From positions 1-64,000 of the forward strand of contig JASLDW010000039.1 in assembly GCA_030151365.1 (NCBI GenBank): a stretch of 64,000 nt of DNA. The letters are read 5' to 3'. The notes under the pieces were generated by a model, which did not search any database, had not been told where the DNA came from, and saw only the letters and a list, made by a program, of their open reading frames with translations. The DNA is from Lysobacter sp. (GTDB lineage Bacteria; Pseudomonadota; Gammaproteobacteria; Xanthomonadales; Xanthomonadaceae). A program made the translations under genes and the position numbers. Positions 52,313 through 60,206 of the stretch are shown in pieces (position 1 is the stretch's first letter; every line of letters begins with the position of its first letter).

Positions 52313-53455
52313 ATGCCCGCCCTGCAGGCCCGCATCCTCGAGTCGCTCGACGCCATTCCCGCCGGGCGCTGGGACGCACTGCACGGCACGGACCATCCCT
52401 TCGTTCGTCACGCGTTCCTGTCGGCGCTGGAACGCAGCGGCAGCCTGCGTCCTGACTGGGGCTGGGTGCCACACCATCTCGCGTTGTGGGATGACGACAT
52501 CCTCGTTGCCGCCGCGCCGATGTATCTCAAGTCGAATTCGCACGGCGAGTTCGTGTTCGACCATGCCTGGGCACACGCCTATGCCCAGCACGGTCTCGAG
52601 TACTACCCGAAGTGGCTGTGCGCGGTGCCCTATTCGCCGGTCACCGGGCCGCGGCTGCTCGCCCCCACGCCGCAGCTGCGCCAGGCACTCGCGACGGCGA
52701 TGACGAAACTGTGCATGGCTCAGGACCTGTCGTCGGTCCACGTCAACTTCCATCGCGAAGACGACGATTCCGCTTTCGGCGAAGACTGGCTGATGCGCGA
52801 GGACATCCAGTACCACTGGACCAACCCCGATGGCTGGCGGACCTTCGACAACTATCTCGCCGCGATGGACGCCAAGCATCGCAAGAACATCCGCCAGGAA
52901 CGCGCCAAGGTCGAACGCGCCGGTGTGTCCTTCCGTGTCGTGCATGGCGACGAAGCCGGCGATGCCGACATCGATGCGATCCACGGCTTCTATCTGCAGA
53001 CCTTCGTCGAATATGGCAACTCACCAGCACTCACGCTGGAATTCCTGCGCGAGATCGCCCGCACCATGCCGCGACAGCTGGTGCTGTTCCTCGCCGAACT
53101 CGATGGCAAAGCCATCGCCGGTGCGCTGTGCCTGCGCAGCAACGACACGCTGTATGGCCGCTACTGGGGCAGCCATGCCCAGTTGCCGGGACTGCATTTC
53201 GAGACTTGCTACTACCAGGGGATCGACTACTGCCTGCAGCACGGCCTGGCGCGTTTCGAACCCGGCGCCCAGGGCGAGCACAAGATCGCGCGCGGGTTCC
53301 TGCCGACGATCGTGCGCAGCCGCCACTGGATCGCCGATCCGCGCTTCCGCAATGCGCTGGGAGATTGGTGTGCCGCGGAACGTCGCGATGTCCGGCGCCA
53401 TGCCGCGCAATTGCATCGGCACTCGCCATTCCGCGGCCATACGCTCGATTTTTGA
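52313..53455 (+). CDS. FemAB-like GNAT-superfamily protein (DUF482/PF04339 type)
   Basis: This 380-residue protein has the DUF482 pattern: HPFVRHAFLSALERSGS, DHAWAHAYAQHGLEYYPKWL, PVTGPRLL, then RKNIRQERAKVERAGVSF and the C-terminal FETCYYQGIDYCLQHGLARFEPGAQGEHK region split over two strands. These tandem-GNAT proteins are related to aminoacyl transferases that add residues to peptidoglycan or other amines. GGAG precedes ATG 52313. It is 8 bases downstream of the GST gene. An aminoacyl link to the NRPS locus 15 kb away is only speculation. Confidence 0.85.
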   Translation: MPALQARILESLDAIPAGRWDALHGTDHPFVRHAFLSALERSGSLRPDWGWVPHHLALWDDDILVAAAPMYLKSNSHGEFVFDHAWAHAYAQHGLEYYPKWLCAVPYSPVTGPRLLAPTPQLRQALATAMTKLCMAQDLSSVHVNFHREDDDSAFGEDWLMREDIQYHWTNPDGWRTFDNYLAAMDAKHRKNIRQERAKVERAGVSFRVVHGDEAGDADIDAIHGFYLQTFVEYGNSPALTLEFLREIARTMPRQLVLFLAELDGKAIAGALCLRSNDTLYGRYWGSHAQLPGLHFETCYYQGIDYCLQHGLARFEPGAQGEHKIARGFLPTIVRSRHWIADPRFRNALGDWCAAERRDVRRHAAQLHRHSPFRGHTLDF

Positions 53456-53768
53456 TCGATGCCACATCGCACAAACAGAATCATTGAGCGAGGAATACGA
53501 TACACGCGCTCACCAGCCTCGAACACGAGAATGGAGGAGAGGGAGAACCGGATTCGATTTCCGGGTCCGGCGACTGTCCGGACACATGCGGACACCCGCG
53601 GACACGCATGGACATTAAGCGCGGACACATCCGTACGGAATCCGGACATGGATCATGGTTTTCTTGCCGCCTTGGACCATGACTTCTGTCCGTTGACGGC
53701 CCCGCCCTTCAACGCAACGATGCGCGCTGCTTCGGCACGACACATCGATTGGACAGGAGGACGATGTC
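53456..53768. other. 313-base intergenic region before the SLH array
   Basis: No ORF here is credible. The region holds a set of helically phased GGACA elements (see 53579-53630), palindromes TGTCCGGACA at 53576-53585 and TCCGTACGGA nearby, and the leader of the first array gene with AGGAGG before the ATG. No clean sigma70 promoter is seen. It is the likely control region of the first two array genes. Confidence 0.5.
53579..53630 (+). repeat. Phased GGACA repeats (10-bp steps) upstream of the SLH array
   Basis: The pentamer GGACA occurs with starts at 53580, 53590, 53600 and 53610, exactly 10 bases apart, and once more at 53623. With CGGACAC as the best-matching core, the spacing is one helical turn per unit. 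This could be a row of binding sites for a cooperative regulator, or a small tandem repeat without function. It is 140 to 190 bases ahead of the first array gene. Confidence 0.5.
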
Positions 53769-54614
53769 ATGAAAAAAAGGGAAGTACGCGCGACACACAA
53801 GATTCCGGCCATTGCAGCCGCAATCGCATTGGCTGCAGGACTCACGGGCACGGCATCGGCAGGAACCGTGCCATTGGCAGGCCTGAACTGGCAATACCAC
53901 TACATCTCGCCGTCCAGTTTCATGCCGGTGGCCACTGCACTCGCACCGGCGTGCGCAATGAAATACGTCGCAGGGTCATCCAGCGGTTTTTTCCGCAGCG
54001 CATGCACTGATCCCGTTCCCGCCAGCTACGTCGCACCGCTTAACCTACCGGAAGGTTCGATAGTCGGCGGCATGTACGTCTGGTATTACGACAACAGCCA
54101 GACGGGCCAGATGGACATCTATCTTTCAAGGGCAACAAAGATCTCGAGCACCACGCCCAACGTCAACCTTGCCAATTACGACTCCACGCCGGGCAATCTC
54201 CTTTTCCGCAGCGGCGTGTCGACAGCGGACACCAGTTCGCATATGGGATGGATCCCGGCCAATCCGTATTTCACGTTCGATTCCTGGGGCATGCAGGGTG
54301 TCTTCCGGACCAACTACCACCACGACATTTTCGTCAAGCTTTCCGGCAACGATCCCGACGTCGGCTTTGGCGGCGTGATGTTCAGTTACATGCGGCAGAT
54401 CGCGCCAGCCCCCGCATCCGCCACATACGAGGACATCTCCACCAGTCACCCGTTCTTCAACGAAATCGAACAATTGTCCAAGGCGGGCATCACGCTGGGT
54501 TGCGGCAACAACCAGTTCTGTCCCGATTCCCCGGTCACGCGCGGGCAGATGGCCGCGTTCCTCAGTCGTGCGCTCGGCCTGCAATGGGACATGTATACGG
54601 ATGCGGCATCATGA
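53769..54614 (+). CDS. Secreted SLH-domain protein 1 of tandem array (subtype A)
   Basis: This 281-residue protein has a basic N-terminus and a signal peptide ending TGTASA. The N-terminal domain begins VPLAGLNWQYHYISPSSF, has a Cys pair (CAMKY ... FFRSAC), then the shared LNLPEGSIVG and WYYDNS. Its C-terminal domain (residues about 225-275) is a single SLH: SHPFFNEIEQLSKAGITLG, GCGNNQFCPDS and VTRGQMAAFLSRALGL. AGGAGG lies about 8 bases upstream. The 3' end overlaps the next array gene by ATGA. The first half is a family I do not recognise. The two cysteine pairs suggest disulfides outside the cytoplasm. Confidence 0.85.
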   Translation: MKKREVRATHKIPAIAAAIALAAGLTGTASAGTVPLAGLNWQYHYISPSSFMPVATALAPACAMKYVAGSSSGFFRSACTDPVPASYVAPLNLPEGSIVGGMYVWYYDNSQTGQMDIYLSRATKISSTTPNVNLANYDSTPGNLLFRSGVSTADTSSHMGWIPANPYFTFDSWGMQGVFRTNYHHDIFVKLSGNDPDVGFGGVMFSYMRQIAPAPASATYEDISTSHPFFNEIEQLSKAGITLGCGNNQFCPDSPVTRGQMAAFLSRALGLQWDMYTDAAS

Positions 54615-55399
54615 AAAAACTGTTTCCACTCCTGTTGAGCGGCATTGTTGCATCCGTGCCCGTGGCCGCCGAACCTATTGCCGGGCTCGGCACGCAATTC
54701 GCGTTCTATGCGCCCACGAGGTTCGTTCCCGTGGCCGAGGGATCGGCTGCCGCATGCCCGATGAAATACGGCACCGGCTACTACACCAACGCGTGTACCG
54801 GCAGCGGCTACAGCATGTACGTCGCGCAACTCGATTTGCCGGAAGGCGCGGATGTCACGGCGATGTCGGCCTGGTACTACGACAACAGCCCCTTCAATCA
54901 GCTGGAAATCTACGTCGCGCAAAAGACGCAGCCCTTTTCATCCAGCACGGGGGGGCTGCCGGGTTACGCCTACAGGGCATACGGGTTGTACTACAACAGT
55001 GGCGCGCCGACAGCCGACGGCGTGCCCCACACCAGCAATACTGCGGCCTCAAGCCTCTTCACCTTCAGTTCGATCAATCCCTCCGCCAGCAAGTACAACA
55101 GCTACGAATTGATCGTCTATCTCCCCCAGAACGACGCCAACGTCGGGTTCGCCGGGGCAATGATCAGCTACCGGAGGCAGATCGCACCGCCTCCCAAGGT
55201 TGCAAGCTTCGACGACATCCCCACGACGCATCCGTTTTTCAACGAAATCGAGCAACTGAAAAAATCCGGGATCACCCTCGGCTGCGGCAATAACCAGTTC
55301 TGCCCGGACTCGCCGGTCACGCGCGGGCAGATGGCCGCATTCATGACCCGTGCGCTCGGTTTGCAATGGGATGCCAGCACCAACGTGTGGGTATACTGA
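54611..55399 (+). CDS. Secreted SLH-domain protein 2 of tandem array (subtype A)
   Basis: This 262-residue protein starts MKKLFPLLLSGIVASVPVAA, a clear signal peptide, then EPIAGLGTQFAFYAPTRFVP. It has CPMKY ... YYTNAC, LDLPEGADV and WYYDNSPFNQ, then the linker RRQIAPPPK and an SLH domain ending RALGLQWDASTNVWVY. ATG overlaps the stop of copy 1, so the pair is translationally coupled. It is closest to copies 1, 6 and 9 by the shared PLAG/PIAG start and cysteine spacing. No ribosome site is strong, which fits coupled translation. Confidence 0.85.
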   Translation: MKKLFPLLLSGIVASVPVAAEPIAGLGTQFAFYAPTRFVPVAEGSAAACPMKYGTGYYTNACTGSGYSMYVAQLDLPEGADVTAMSAWYYDNSPFNQLEIYVAQKTQPFSSSTGGLPGYAYRAYGLYYNSGAPTADGVPHTSNTAASSLFTFSSINPSASKYNSYELIVYLPQNDANVGFAGAMISYRRQIAPPPKVASFDDIPTTHPFFNEIEQLKKSGITLGCGNNQFCPDSPVTRGQMAAFMTRALGLQWDASTNVWVY

Positions 55400-55401
55400 C
55401 C

Positions 55402-56199
55402 ATGCACAAACCATTCCGCACTCTGCTGACGGTCGCATTACTGGCGACCGCATCGGCTGGCACTTCCGGCACCGCTTCTGCCGGCGAATCGTTCGGTCTC
55501 AACACCCAGTGGAAGATCCTCCACGTCACCCAGTTCCAGCTGATGAGCCCGCAATGCGGCTGGAGCTATTGGTCGTATGGATATCAAGCGGTCATTCCCG
55601 CGCCCGGCGGCACCTGCAATGCGCCCCAGGCACGTGCCAACGTGGAACTCCCCGAAGGCGCGAGCATGCAGTCGTTCTACCTGCTTTACTACAGCTCCGC
55701 GGGGGCCATCACCGCATCGATGTACCGCTTCAATTCCGACCTCAACGGCGGCGCCCCCAGCAGTGCGCTTGTGGGCACCCCCTTGGTATCGACCAAGACT
55801 TCGGGCTTCGCATCCGACTGGAAATCGCTCGGAACACTCAACGGCGGCACCATGACGTACCCGGTCTACAAGACCTGGGATCCCGCGGGTTCCGGCGCGG
55901 AGCGCGATTACCAGTTCGTGGTCAATTTCCCGAACGATCCTTCGACCGTGTACTTCAAGGGCATCGCCCTCATGTTCCAGCGCCAAGTCGCGCCTGCCCC
56001 GGCAGGTGCCGCGTTCACCGACGTGCAAGCCAATCATCCTTTCTTCAACGAAATCGAACAGCTGAGGAAATCCGGCGTCACCCAGGGCTGCGGCAACAGT
56101 CAGTTTTGCCCGGACTCACCGGTCACGCGCGGGCAGATGGCGGCATTCCTGGCCCGCGCACTTGGCTTGCAATGGGATTGGAACACCAACGCGCCCTGA
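55402..56199 (+). CDS. Secreted SLH-domain protein 3 of tandem array (subtype B)
   Basis: This 265-residue protein has a signal peptide ending GTASA and the subtype-B start GESFGLNTQWKILHVTQFQL. A CGW and GGTC pair of cysteines, a NVELPEGAS motif and YYSSAG follow. Then RQVAPAPAGAAFTDVQ and the SLH HPFFNEIEQLRKSGVTQG, with RALGLQWDWNTNAP at the end. It starts two bases after copy 2, so it probably shares that transcript. A terminator follows the stop. It is a clear paralogue of copy 4, with matching gaps and end. Confidence 0.85.
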   Translation: MHKPFRTLLTVALLATASAGTSGTASAGESFGLNTQWKILHVTQFQLMSPQCGWSYWSYGYQAVIPAPGGTCNAPQARANVELPEGASMQSFYLLYYSSAGAITASMYRFNSDLNGGAPSSALVGTPLVSTKTSGFASDWKSLGTLNGGTMTYPVYKTWDPAGSGAERDYQFVVNFPNDPSTVYFKGIALMFQRQVAPAPAGAAFTDVQANHPFFNEIEQLRKSGVTQGCGNSQFCPDSPVTRGQMAAFLARALGLQWDWNTNAP

Positions 56200-56223
56200 C
56201 GCCGTCACCCCGCGACACCGATC

Positions 56224-56250
56224 AAGGGCCCGGGAACGGGCCCTTTCGTT
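56224..56250 (+). terminator. Rho-independent terminator after array copy 3
   Basis: A 9-bp perfect stem AAGGGCCCG / CGGGCCCTT with loop GGAA (56224-56245) is followed by TCGTT TT. It ends the transcript of copies 1-3 and is part of a leader block also seen after copies 4 and 7. Confidence 0.85.
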
Positions 56251-56321
56251 TTGCCATGTCCGGATTTCGGGATGGTCCGTGTATCCACATTCAAGCCCCA
56301 CGAATGAGGAGAAAACCGATC

Positions 56322-57119
56322 ATGCGCAAGACATTCCACAACCTGCTGACCACTGCACTGTTGGCGACGGCAATCGCGGGGCCCTCCAGCCCGGCGGCGG
56401 CCGGCGAAACCTTTGGCCTCAACGCGCAGTGGAAATTCATTCATGCCACCCAGTTCCAGTTGAGCAATCCGCAATGCGGCTGGAACTACTGGTCGTTCGG
56501 GCACCATACGATCAGCGCACTCCCCGGCGGCACCTGCAGCGCCCCGCAGGCGCGCGCCAACGTGGAACTTCCCGAAGGCTCGATGATGACCGGGTTCCAC
56601 ACGTTCTATTACAGTAGCGCCGGCTCCATCACGGCCTATCTGGTCCGCTACCAAACCAGTCTCGCCAACGGCGCGCCCGATGTCGTCCAGGTTGGTGGCG
56701 CATTGAACACCACGAAAACCACGGGATATGCCGTCGACTTCAAATCCCTCGGAGCGCTCAGTGGTGGCATCGCCACCTACCCGATTTACAAGACATACGA
56801 TCCCGTCGGGACCGGTACGGAACGCGACTACCAGTTCGTCGTCGGTTTCCCGGCCAATCCGTCGACTCTGGGTTTCAAGGGCATCGCCATCATGTACCAG
56901 CGCCAGATCGCCCCGGCGCCCGCAAGCGCCGCGTTTGATGACGTGCCGACCACACACCCCTTCTTCAACGAAGTCGAACAACTGAAGAAGTCCGGGATCA
57001 CCCTCGGCTGCGGCGGTAGCAATTTCTGCCCTGATTCACCGGTCACGCGCGGGCAGATGGCGGCGTTCCTGAGTCGTGCCCTTGGCTTGCAGTGGGATTG
57101 GAACACCAACGCGCCCTGA
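56322..57119 (+). CDS. Secreted SLH-domain protein 4 of tandem array (subtype B)
   Basis: This 265-residue protein has a signal ending SSPAAA and starts GETFGLNAQWKFIHATQFQL, with CGW and GGTC cysteines, NVELPEGSMM and YYSSAG, then RQIAPAPASAAFDDVP and SLH HPFFNEVEQLKKSGITLG with GCGGSNFCPDS. The end RALGLQWDWNTNAP is identical to copy 3, and the length is the same. The preceding GAGGAG lies in a leader block duplicated downstream, so the gene and its flanks look like a tandem duplication of copy 3 that has since diverged. Confidence 0.85.
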   Translation: MRKTFHNLLTTALLATAIAGPSSPAAAGETFGLNAQWKFIHATQFQLSNPQCGWNYWSFGHHTISALPGGTCSAPQARANVELPEGSMMTGFHTFYYSSAGSITAYLVRYQTSLANGAPDVVQVGGALNTTKTTGYAVDFKSLGALSGGIATYPIYKTYDPVGTGTERDYQFVVGFPANPSTLGFKGIAIMYQRQIAPAPASAAFDDVPTTHPFFNEVEQLKKSGITLGCGGSNFCPDSPVTRGQMAAFLSRALGLQWDWNTNAP

Positions 57120-57240
57120 CGCCGTCACCCCGCGACACCGACAAGGGCCCGGAAACGGGCTCTTTCGTTTTGCCATGTCCGGGTTTCGGGATGGTCCATC
57201 CACATTCGAGCATTCGCGAATGAGGAGAAAATCGATCATG
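57120..57240. repeat. Duplicate of the array leader/terminator block at 56200-56324
   Basis: The 120 bases after copy 4 match those after copy 3 nearly base for base: the same CGCCGTCACCCCGCGACACC start, the terminator, a TGTCCGG-TTTCGGGATGGTCC segment, and GAATGAGGAGAAAA before an ATG. The copy at 57120 leads into a decayed gene rather than an intact one. This shows that the duplication unit was a whole gene plus leader. Confidence 0.8.
57143..57170 (+). terminator. Rho-independent terminator after array copy 4
   Basis: The stem AAGGGCCCG / CGGGCTCTT (57143-57164) with loop GAAA and one G-U pair is followed by TCGTTT. It is the counterpart of the terminator after copy 3. Confidence 0.78.
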
Positions 57241-57393
57241 CACCGGAATTGGAATACCGATGCCTGGCGGCACCGACAAGCCGGCCTCCATGGCGTGATG
57301 CGCCGCACAAACAAGGTCATTTCGCAAGGAATAAAATGCGCCAGCTCGGTCGGCCCGATCCCGGGACAGAGCGAATTCCTGGGGAGGAATGCA

Positions 57394-57560
57394 ATGAAAA
57401 GGATGATTCGCGACCTGCAAGGGCATTGCTCCTTGAGGCTCCTGCTTCCCATCCCTTCTTCAACGAAGTGGCGCAGCTGAGCAAATCCGGCATCGCCAAG
57501 ATTGCGGCAGCGGCAATTTCTGCCCGGACTCTCCGGCCACGCGCGGGCCGGATGGCATTC
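57394..57560 (+). pseudogene. Decayed SLH-protein gene of the array
   Basis: A good start (GGGGAGGA then ATG 57394) is followed by about 18 codons and then, without the N-terminal domain, by an SLH remnant at about 57440-57555 that reads SHPFFNEVAQLSKSGI in another frame. After that a one-base deletion shifts the frame, so GCG..NFCPDS is broken, and the VTRGQM region is altered. The copy thus lost about 200 codons and acquired at least two frameshifts. The small ORF at 57238 is likely another fragment, since its start resembles the WNWNTDA-type C-terminus. It is not expected to make a working protein. Confidence 0.75.
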
Positions 57561-57615
57561 GGGAACCAGATGTCGTAGCCGAGGCGAATGAACTCGCAAG
57601 TCGTCAGGAGGGACC

Positions 57616-58395
57616 ATGAAGCACGGAATTCGCAAGCTGTTGCACTCCATTCTGCTGACGGTGATGTGCATGAGTGCACAAGCCGGAGCCAGCGAACTCT
57701 TCGGGCTCGGCCAGCAGACGGCATACCTGCCCGCGAGCAGTTTCCGGCTGATCAACGAGAACTGTGCATGGCATGGAATTGGCTGGGATTACTTGGCCGT
57801 GGTTCCCGTCCCGGGTGGAAGCTGTCCTTCCGGAACCTATGCGATCACGACCCTCGACTTGCCGGAGGGGGCGCTCATTTCCTGGCAGCGCGTCTACTAT
57901 TCCAACACTTCAGGAAAAACGATCACCATCCTGCTCGCCCTGGTATCGGTCGAAGATATTTCGGGAAATTCCCCGCAGATCACGACAGTCTCCACCGACA
58001 GCACGCAGTTCAACTCCGGCGGAGCGATCGCGAAGCAATACAACTACACCACTCCCACCGTCTTCGATACCTATGATGTCAGGACGGCGCCGGCGCATCG
58101 CCTTGCCTATGTTTACTTCATCGGCCTGCCGGGCACTGGAGACGCTGCGCTCAAGGGCATTCTTGTCGGATACAGAAGGCAAATCGCCCCGGCGCCTGCA
58201 AGCGCCACCTATACCGACGTCCCCACCAGCCATCCCTTTTTCAACGAAATCGCGCAGCTGAGCAAATCCGGCATCACGCAAGGTTGCGGCAATGGACAGT
58301 TCTGTCCGGATTCTCCCGTCACGCGCGGCCAGATGGCCACTTTCCTCAGTCGCGCGCTGGGACTGCAGTGGGATTGGAACACCGATGCATCGTAG
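57616..58395 (+). CDS. Secreted SLH-domain protein 5 of tandem array (subtype C)
   Basis: This 259-residue protein has a signal peptide ending SAQAGA and starts SELFGLGQQTAYLPASSFRL, the subtype-C pattern shared with copy 8. NCAWHG and GGSC are the first cysteines. LDLPEGALI and YYSNTS follow, then RRQIAPAPASATYTDVP and the SLH HPFFNEIAQLSKSGITQG, with RALGLQWDWNTDAS. AGGAGG with spacing five to six makes a strong ribosome site. The gene starts 55 bases after the decayed copy and 26 bases before copy 6. Confidence 0.85.
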   Translation: MKHGIRKLLHSILLTVMCMSAQAGASELFGLGQQTAYLPASSFRLINENCAWHGIGWDYLAVVPVPGGSCPSGTYAITTLDLPEGALISWQRVYYSNTSGKTITILLALVSVEDISGNSPQITTVSTDSTQFNSGGAIAKQYNYTTPTVFDTYDVRTAPAHRLAYVYFIGLPGTGDAALKGILVGYRRQIAPAPASATYTDVPTSHPFFNEIAQLSKSGITQGCGNGQFCPDSPVTRGQMATFLSRALGLQWDWNTDAS

Positions 58396-58421
58396 TCATT
58401 GCACCAATGGAGAGGATCAGG

Positions 58422-59210
58422 ATGAAACGCACGTGGAAAATCGCCTTGGCTACTATCACGATCGCAGCCACAGTCAACGCAAATGCCGCAAGCGAACCGC
58501 TGGCCGGATTGGGCACCCAGTATCAGTTGATTAGTGCGACGAGTTTCGTACAGATTGATTTAGGAAACGAGCAAACATGTCCGCTTCGATTCAATAGCGA
58601 CATGTATTTCAGCGACTCCTGCGCAGCAGGAAGTGGCTCTCACCTATACATCGCAAGCGTGGATCTACCGGAAGGCGCCACCATTTCCAGCATGTGGCCG
58701 ATTTACTACGACAACAGCACGGCTAGTCAACTATATGTTTATTTGTACAGAACGACCGCGGTCGATAGCACCTCGTCCACCCAAGCGACCTCTTCCCAAG
58801 TGCCCGGAATGACTTTCAGCACTGGCGTCGCTACCGCGGACACGATGTACCACGAAGGCTATGCCGCACCGACTTCCACGACGATATTTCAGCATTTCAG
58901 CAGAGAAAATGGCGTCACCTACGTCCACAATTATGGCCTGTTTCTTCTCTTGCCGACCGATACCAACGTCAGGTTTTCCGGCATTGAAATCGGTTATCAA
59001 CGCCAGATCGCGCCGGCCCCGGCGGCGGCCACGTACACGGATGTTCCAACCACCCATCCGTTTTTCAACGAAATCGCGCAACTCGGCAAATCCGGCATCA
59101 CCCTAGGCTGTGGCGGCGGCAATTATTGCCCGGATTCACCCGTCACCCGCGGGCAGATCGCGGCATTCCTGAGCCGGGCACTCGGGTTGCAGTGGGACAG
59201 GAATACCTGA
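58422..59210 (+). CDS. Secreted SLH-domain protein 6 of tandem array (subtype A)
   Basis: This 262-residue protein has a signal ending NANAA and starts SEPLAGLGTQYQLISATSF. TCPLRF and FSDSC are the first cysteines; VDLPEGATI and YYDNSTASQ follow, then RQIAPAPAAATYTDVP and the SLH HPFFNEIAQLGKSGITLG with CGGGNYCPDS. It ends RALGLQWDRNT, shorter than its relatives. The local sequence is somewhat less GC-rich than its neighbours. It starts 26 bases after copy 5. GAGGATCAGG serves as the ribosome site. Confidence 0.85.
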   Translation: MKRTWKIALATITIAATVNANAASEPLAGLGTQYQLISATSFVQIDLGNEQTCPLRFNSDMYFSDSCAAGSGSHLYIASVDLPEGATISSMWPIYYDNSTASQLYVYLYRTTAVDSTSSTQATSSQVPGMTFSTGVATADTMYHEGYAAPTSTTIFQHFSRENGVTYVHNYGLFLLLPTDTNVRFSGIEIGYQRQIAPAPAAATYTDVPTTHPFFNEIAQLGKSGITLGCGGGNYCPDSPVTRGQIAAFLSRALGLQWDRNT

Positions 59211-59237
59211 CCGAATTCAACGTACCCCGAGCGCACA

Positions 59238-59291
59238 TTCCCTCCCGATTCGGCGTATCGTCGGCTCCAAATCATCATCCTCGGGAGGGAA
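59238..59291 (+). promoter_or_regulatory. Inverted repeat that can mask the ribosome site of array gene 7
   Basis: TTCCCTCCCGA at 59238-59248 is the exact reverse complement of TCGGGAGGGAA at 59281-59291, with 32 bases between. The second arm is the Shine-Dalgarno region (GGGAGGG, seven to ten bases before the ATG at 59299). If the RNA folds, the site would be buried in an 11-bp GC-rich stem. This may be a thermosensor, a ligand- or protein-responsive leader, or chance. Confidence 0.6.
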
Positions 59292-59298
59292 ACTGATC

Positions 59299-60084
59299 AT
59301 GCGTAAACCATTTCGCAATCTGTTGGCTACCGCATTGCTGACGACGGCACTGGCTGGCACATCCAACTTTGCTGCTGCCGGCGAGTTGTTCGGCACGTCA
59401 ACGCAATGGAAGTTCATCCACGTCTCCCAGTTCCAGATCATCGGCACGCAGTGCGGCTGGACGTACTATTCGTATGGCTATGAAACGATCACGGCCATGC
59501 CCGGCGGCACATGCACCGGTGCACAAATACGCGCCAACGTGGATATTCCCGAAGGCGCCACCCTGGCCGGGTTCTACACGTTTTATTTCAGCAATGGCAG
59601 CTCGATCACAACCCAGCTGTATCACTTCGATTCCAGCCTCAACAACGGCACGACACCCACCTATTCCAGTGTCGGACCGGGGGCTACCACTCCAGCAACC
59701 TCGGGTTATGGCGTGCACTACCAGACGCTGTACAACGGCACTGCGTTCCCCGTTTACAAGACCTGGGATCCTTCTTCCGGCGGCGGCAGCGAGCGTGACT
59801 ATCAGTTCGTCACCGGCATCCCGAATACCGGGACTGCATTCAAGGGGATCGCGATCGTTTACCTGCGCCAGGTCGCCCCTGCACCGGCAACCGCCTCATT
59901 CACTGACGTCCCGTCTGGCGCCCCCTTCTTCAACGAAGTGGAACAGCTGAAGAAATCCGGCATCACCCTGGGTTGCGGCGGTGGCAACTTCTGTCCGGAT
60001 TCCCCGGTCACGCGCGGGCAGATGGCGGCTTTCCTCAGCCGTGCACTTGGCTTGAACTGGGACTTCTCCACCAACGCGCCCTGA
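59299..60084 (+). CDS. Secreted SLH-domain protein 7 of tandem array (subtype B)
   Basis: This 261-residue protein has a signal peptide ending SNFAAA and starts GELFGTSTQWKFIHVSQFQI, with QCGW and GGTC cysteines, NVDIPEGATL (an Ile in place of Leu in LPEG), and FSNGSS. Then RQVAPAPATASFTDVP and the SLH PFFNEVEQLKKSGITLG with CGGGNFCPDS, ending NWDFSTNAP. It has the same build as copies 3 and 4. The ribosome site lies in an inverted repeat described separately. A terminator and a related leader follow. Confidence 0.85.
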   Translation: MRKPFRNLLATALLTTALAGTSNFAAAGELFGTSTQWKFIHVSQFQIIGTQCGWTYYSYGYETITAMPGGTCTGAQIRANVDIPEGATLAGFYTFYFSNGSSITTQLYHFDSSLNNGTTPTYSSVGPGATTPATSGYGVHYQTLYNGTAFPVYKTWDPSSGGGSERDYQFVTGIPNTGTAFKGIAIVYLRQVAPAPATASFTDVPSGAPFFNEVEQLKKSGITLGCGGGNFCPDSPVTRGQMAAFLSRALGLNWDFSTNAP

Positions 60085-60110
60085 TCTGCAGCCTGTCGGA
60101 AGCTCCAACA

Positions 60111-60139
60111 AAGGGCCCGGAAACGGGTCCTTGTCGTTT
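60111..60139 (+). terminator. Rho-independent terminator after array copy 7
   Basis: The stem AAGGGCCCG / CGGGTCCTT (60111-60132) with loop GAAA and one G-U pair is followed by GTCGTTT. It closely resembles those after copies 3 and 4. A second palindrome, GATTCCGG-GG-CCGGAATC, follows at 60149-60166. Confidence 0.75.
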
Positions 60140-60206
60140 GTGATGTCCGATTCCGGGGCCGGAATCCGCATACCTGTCCAACCACCCGAAAATATGCGGA
60201 AGAGAA

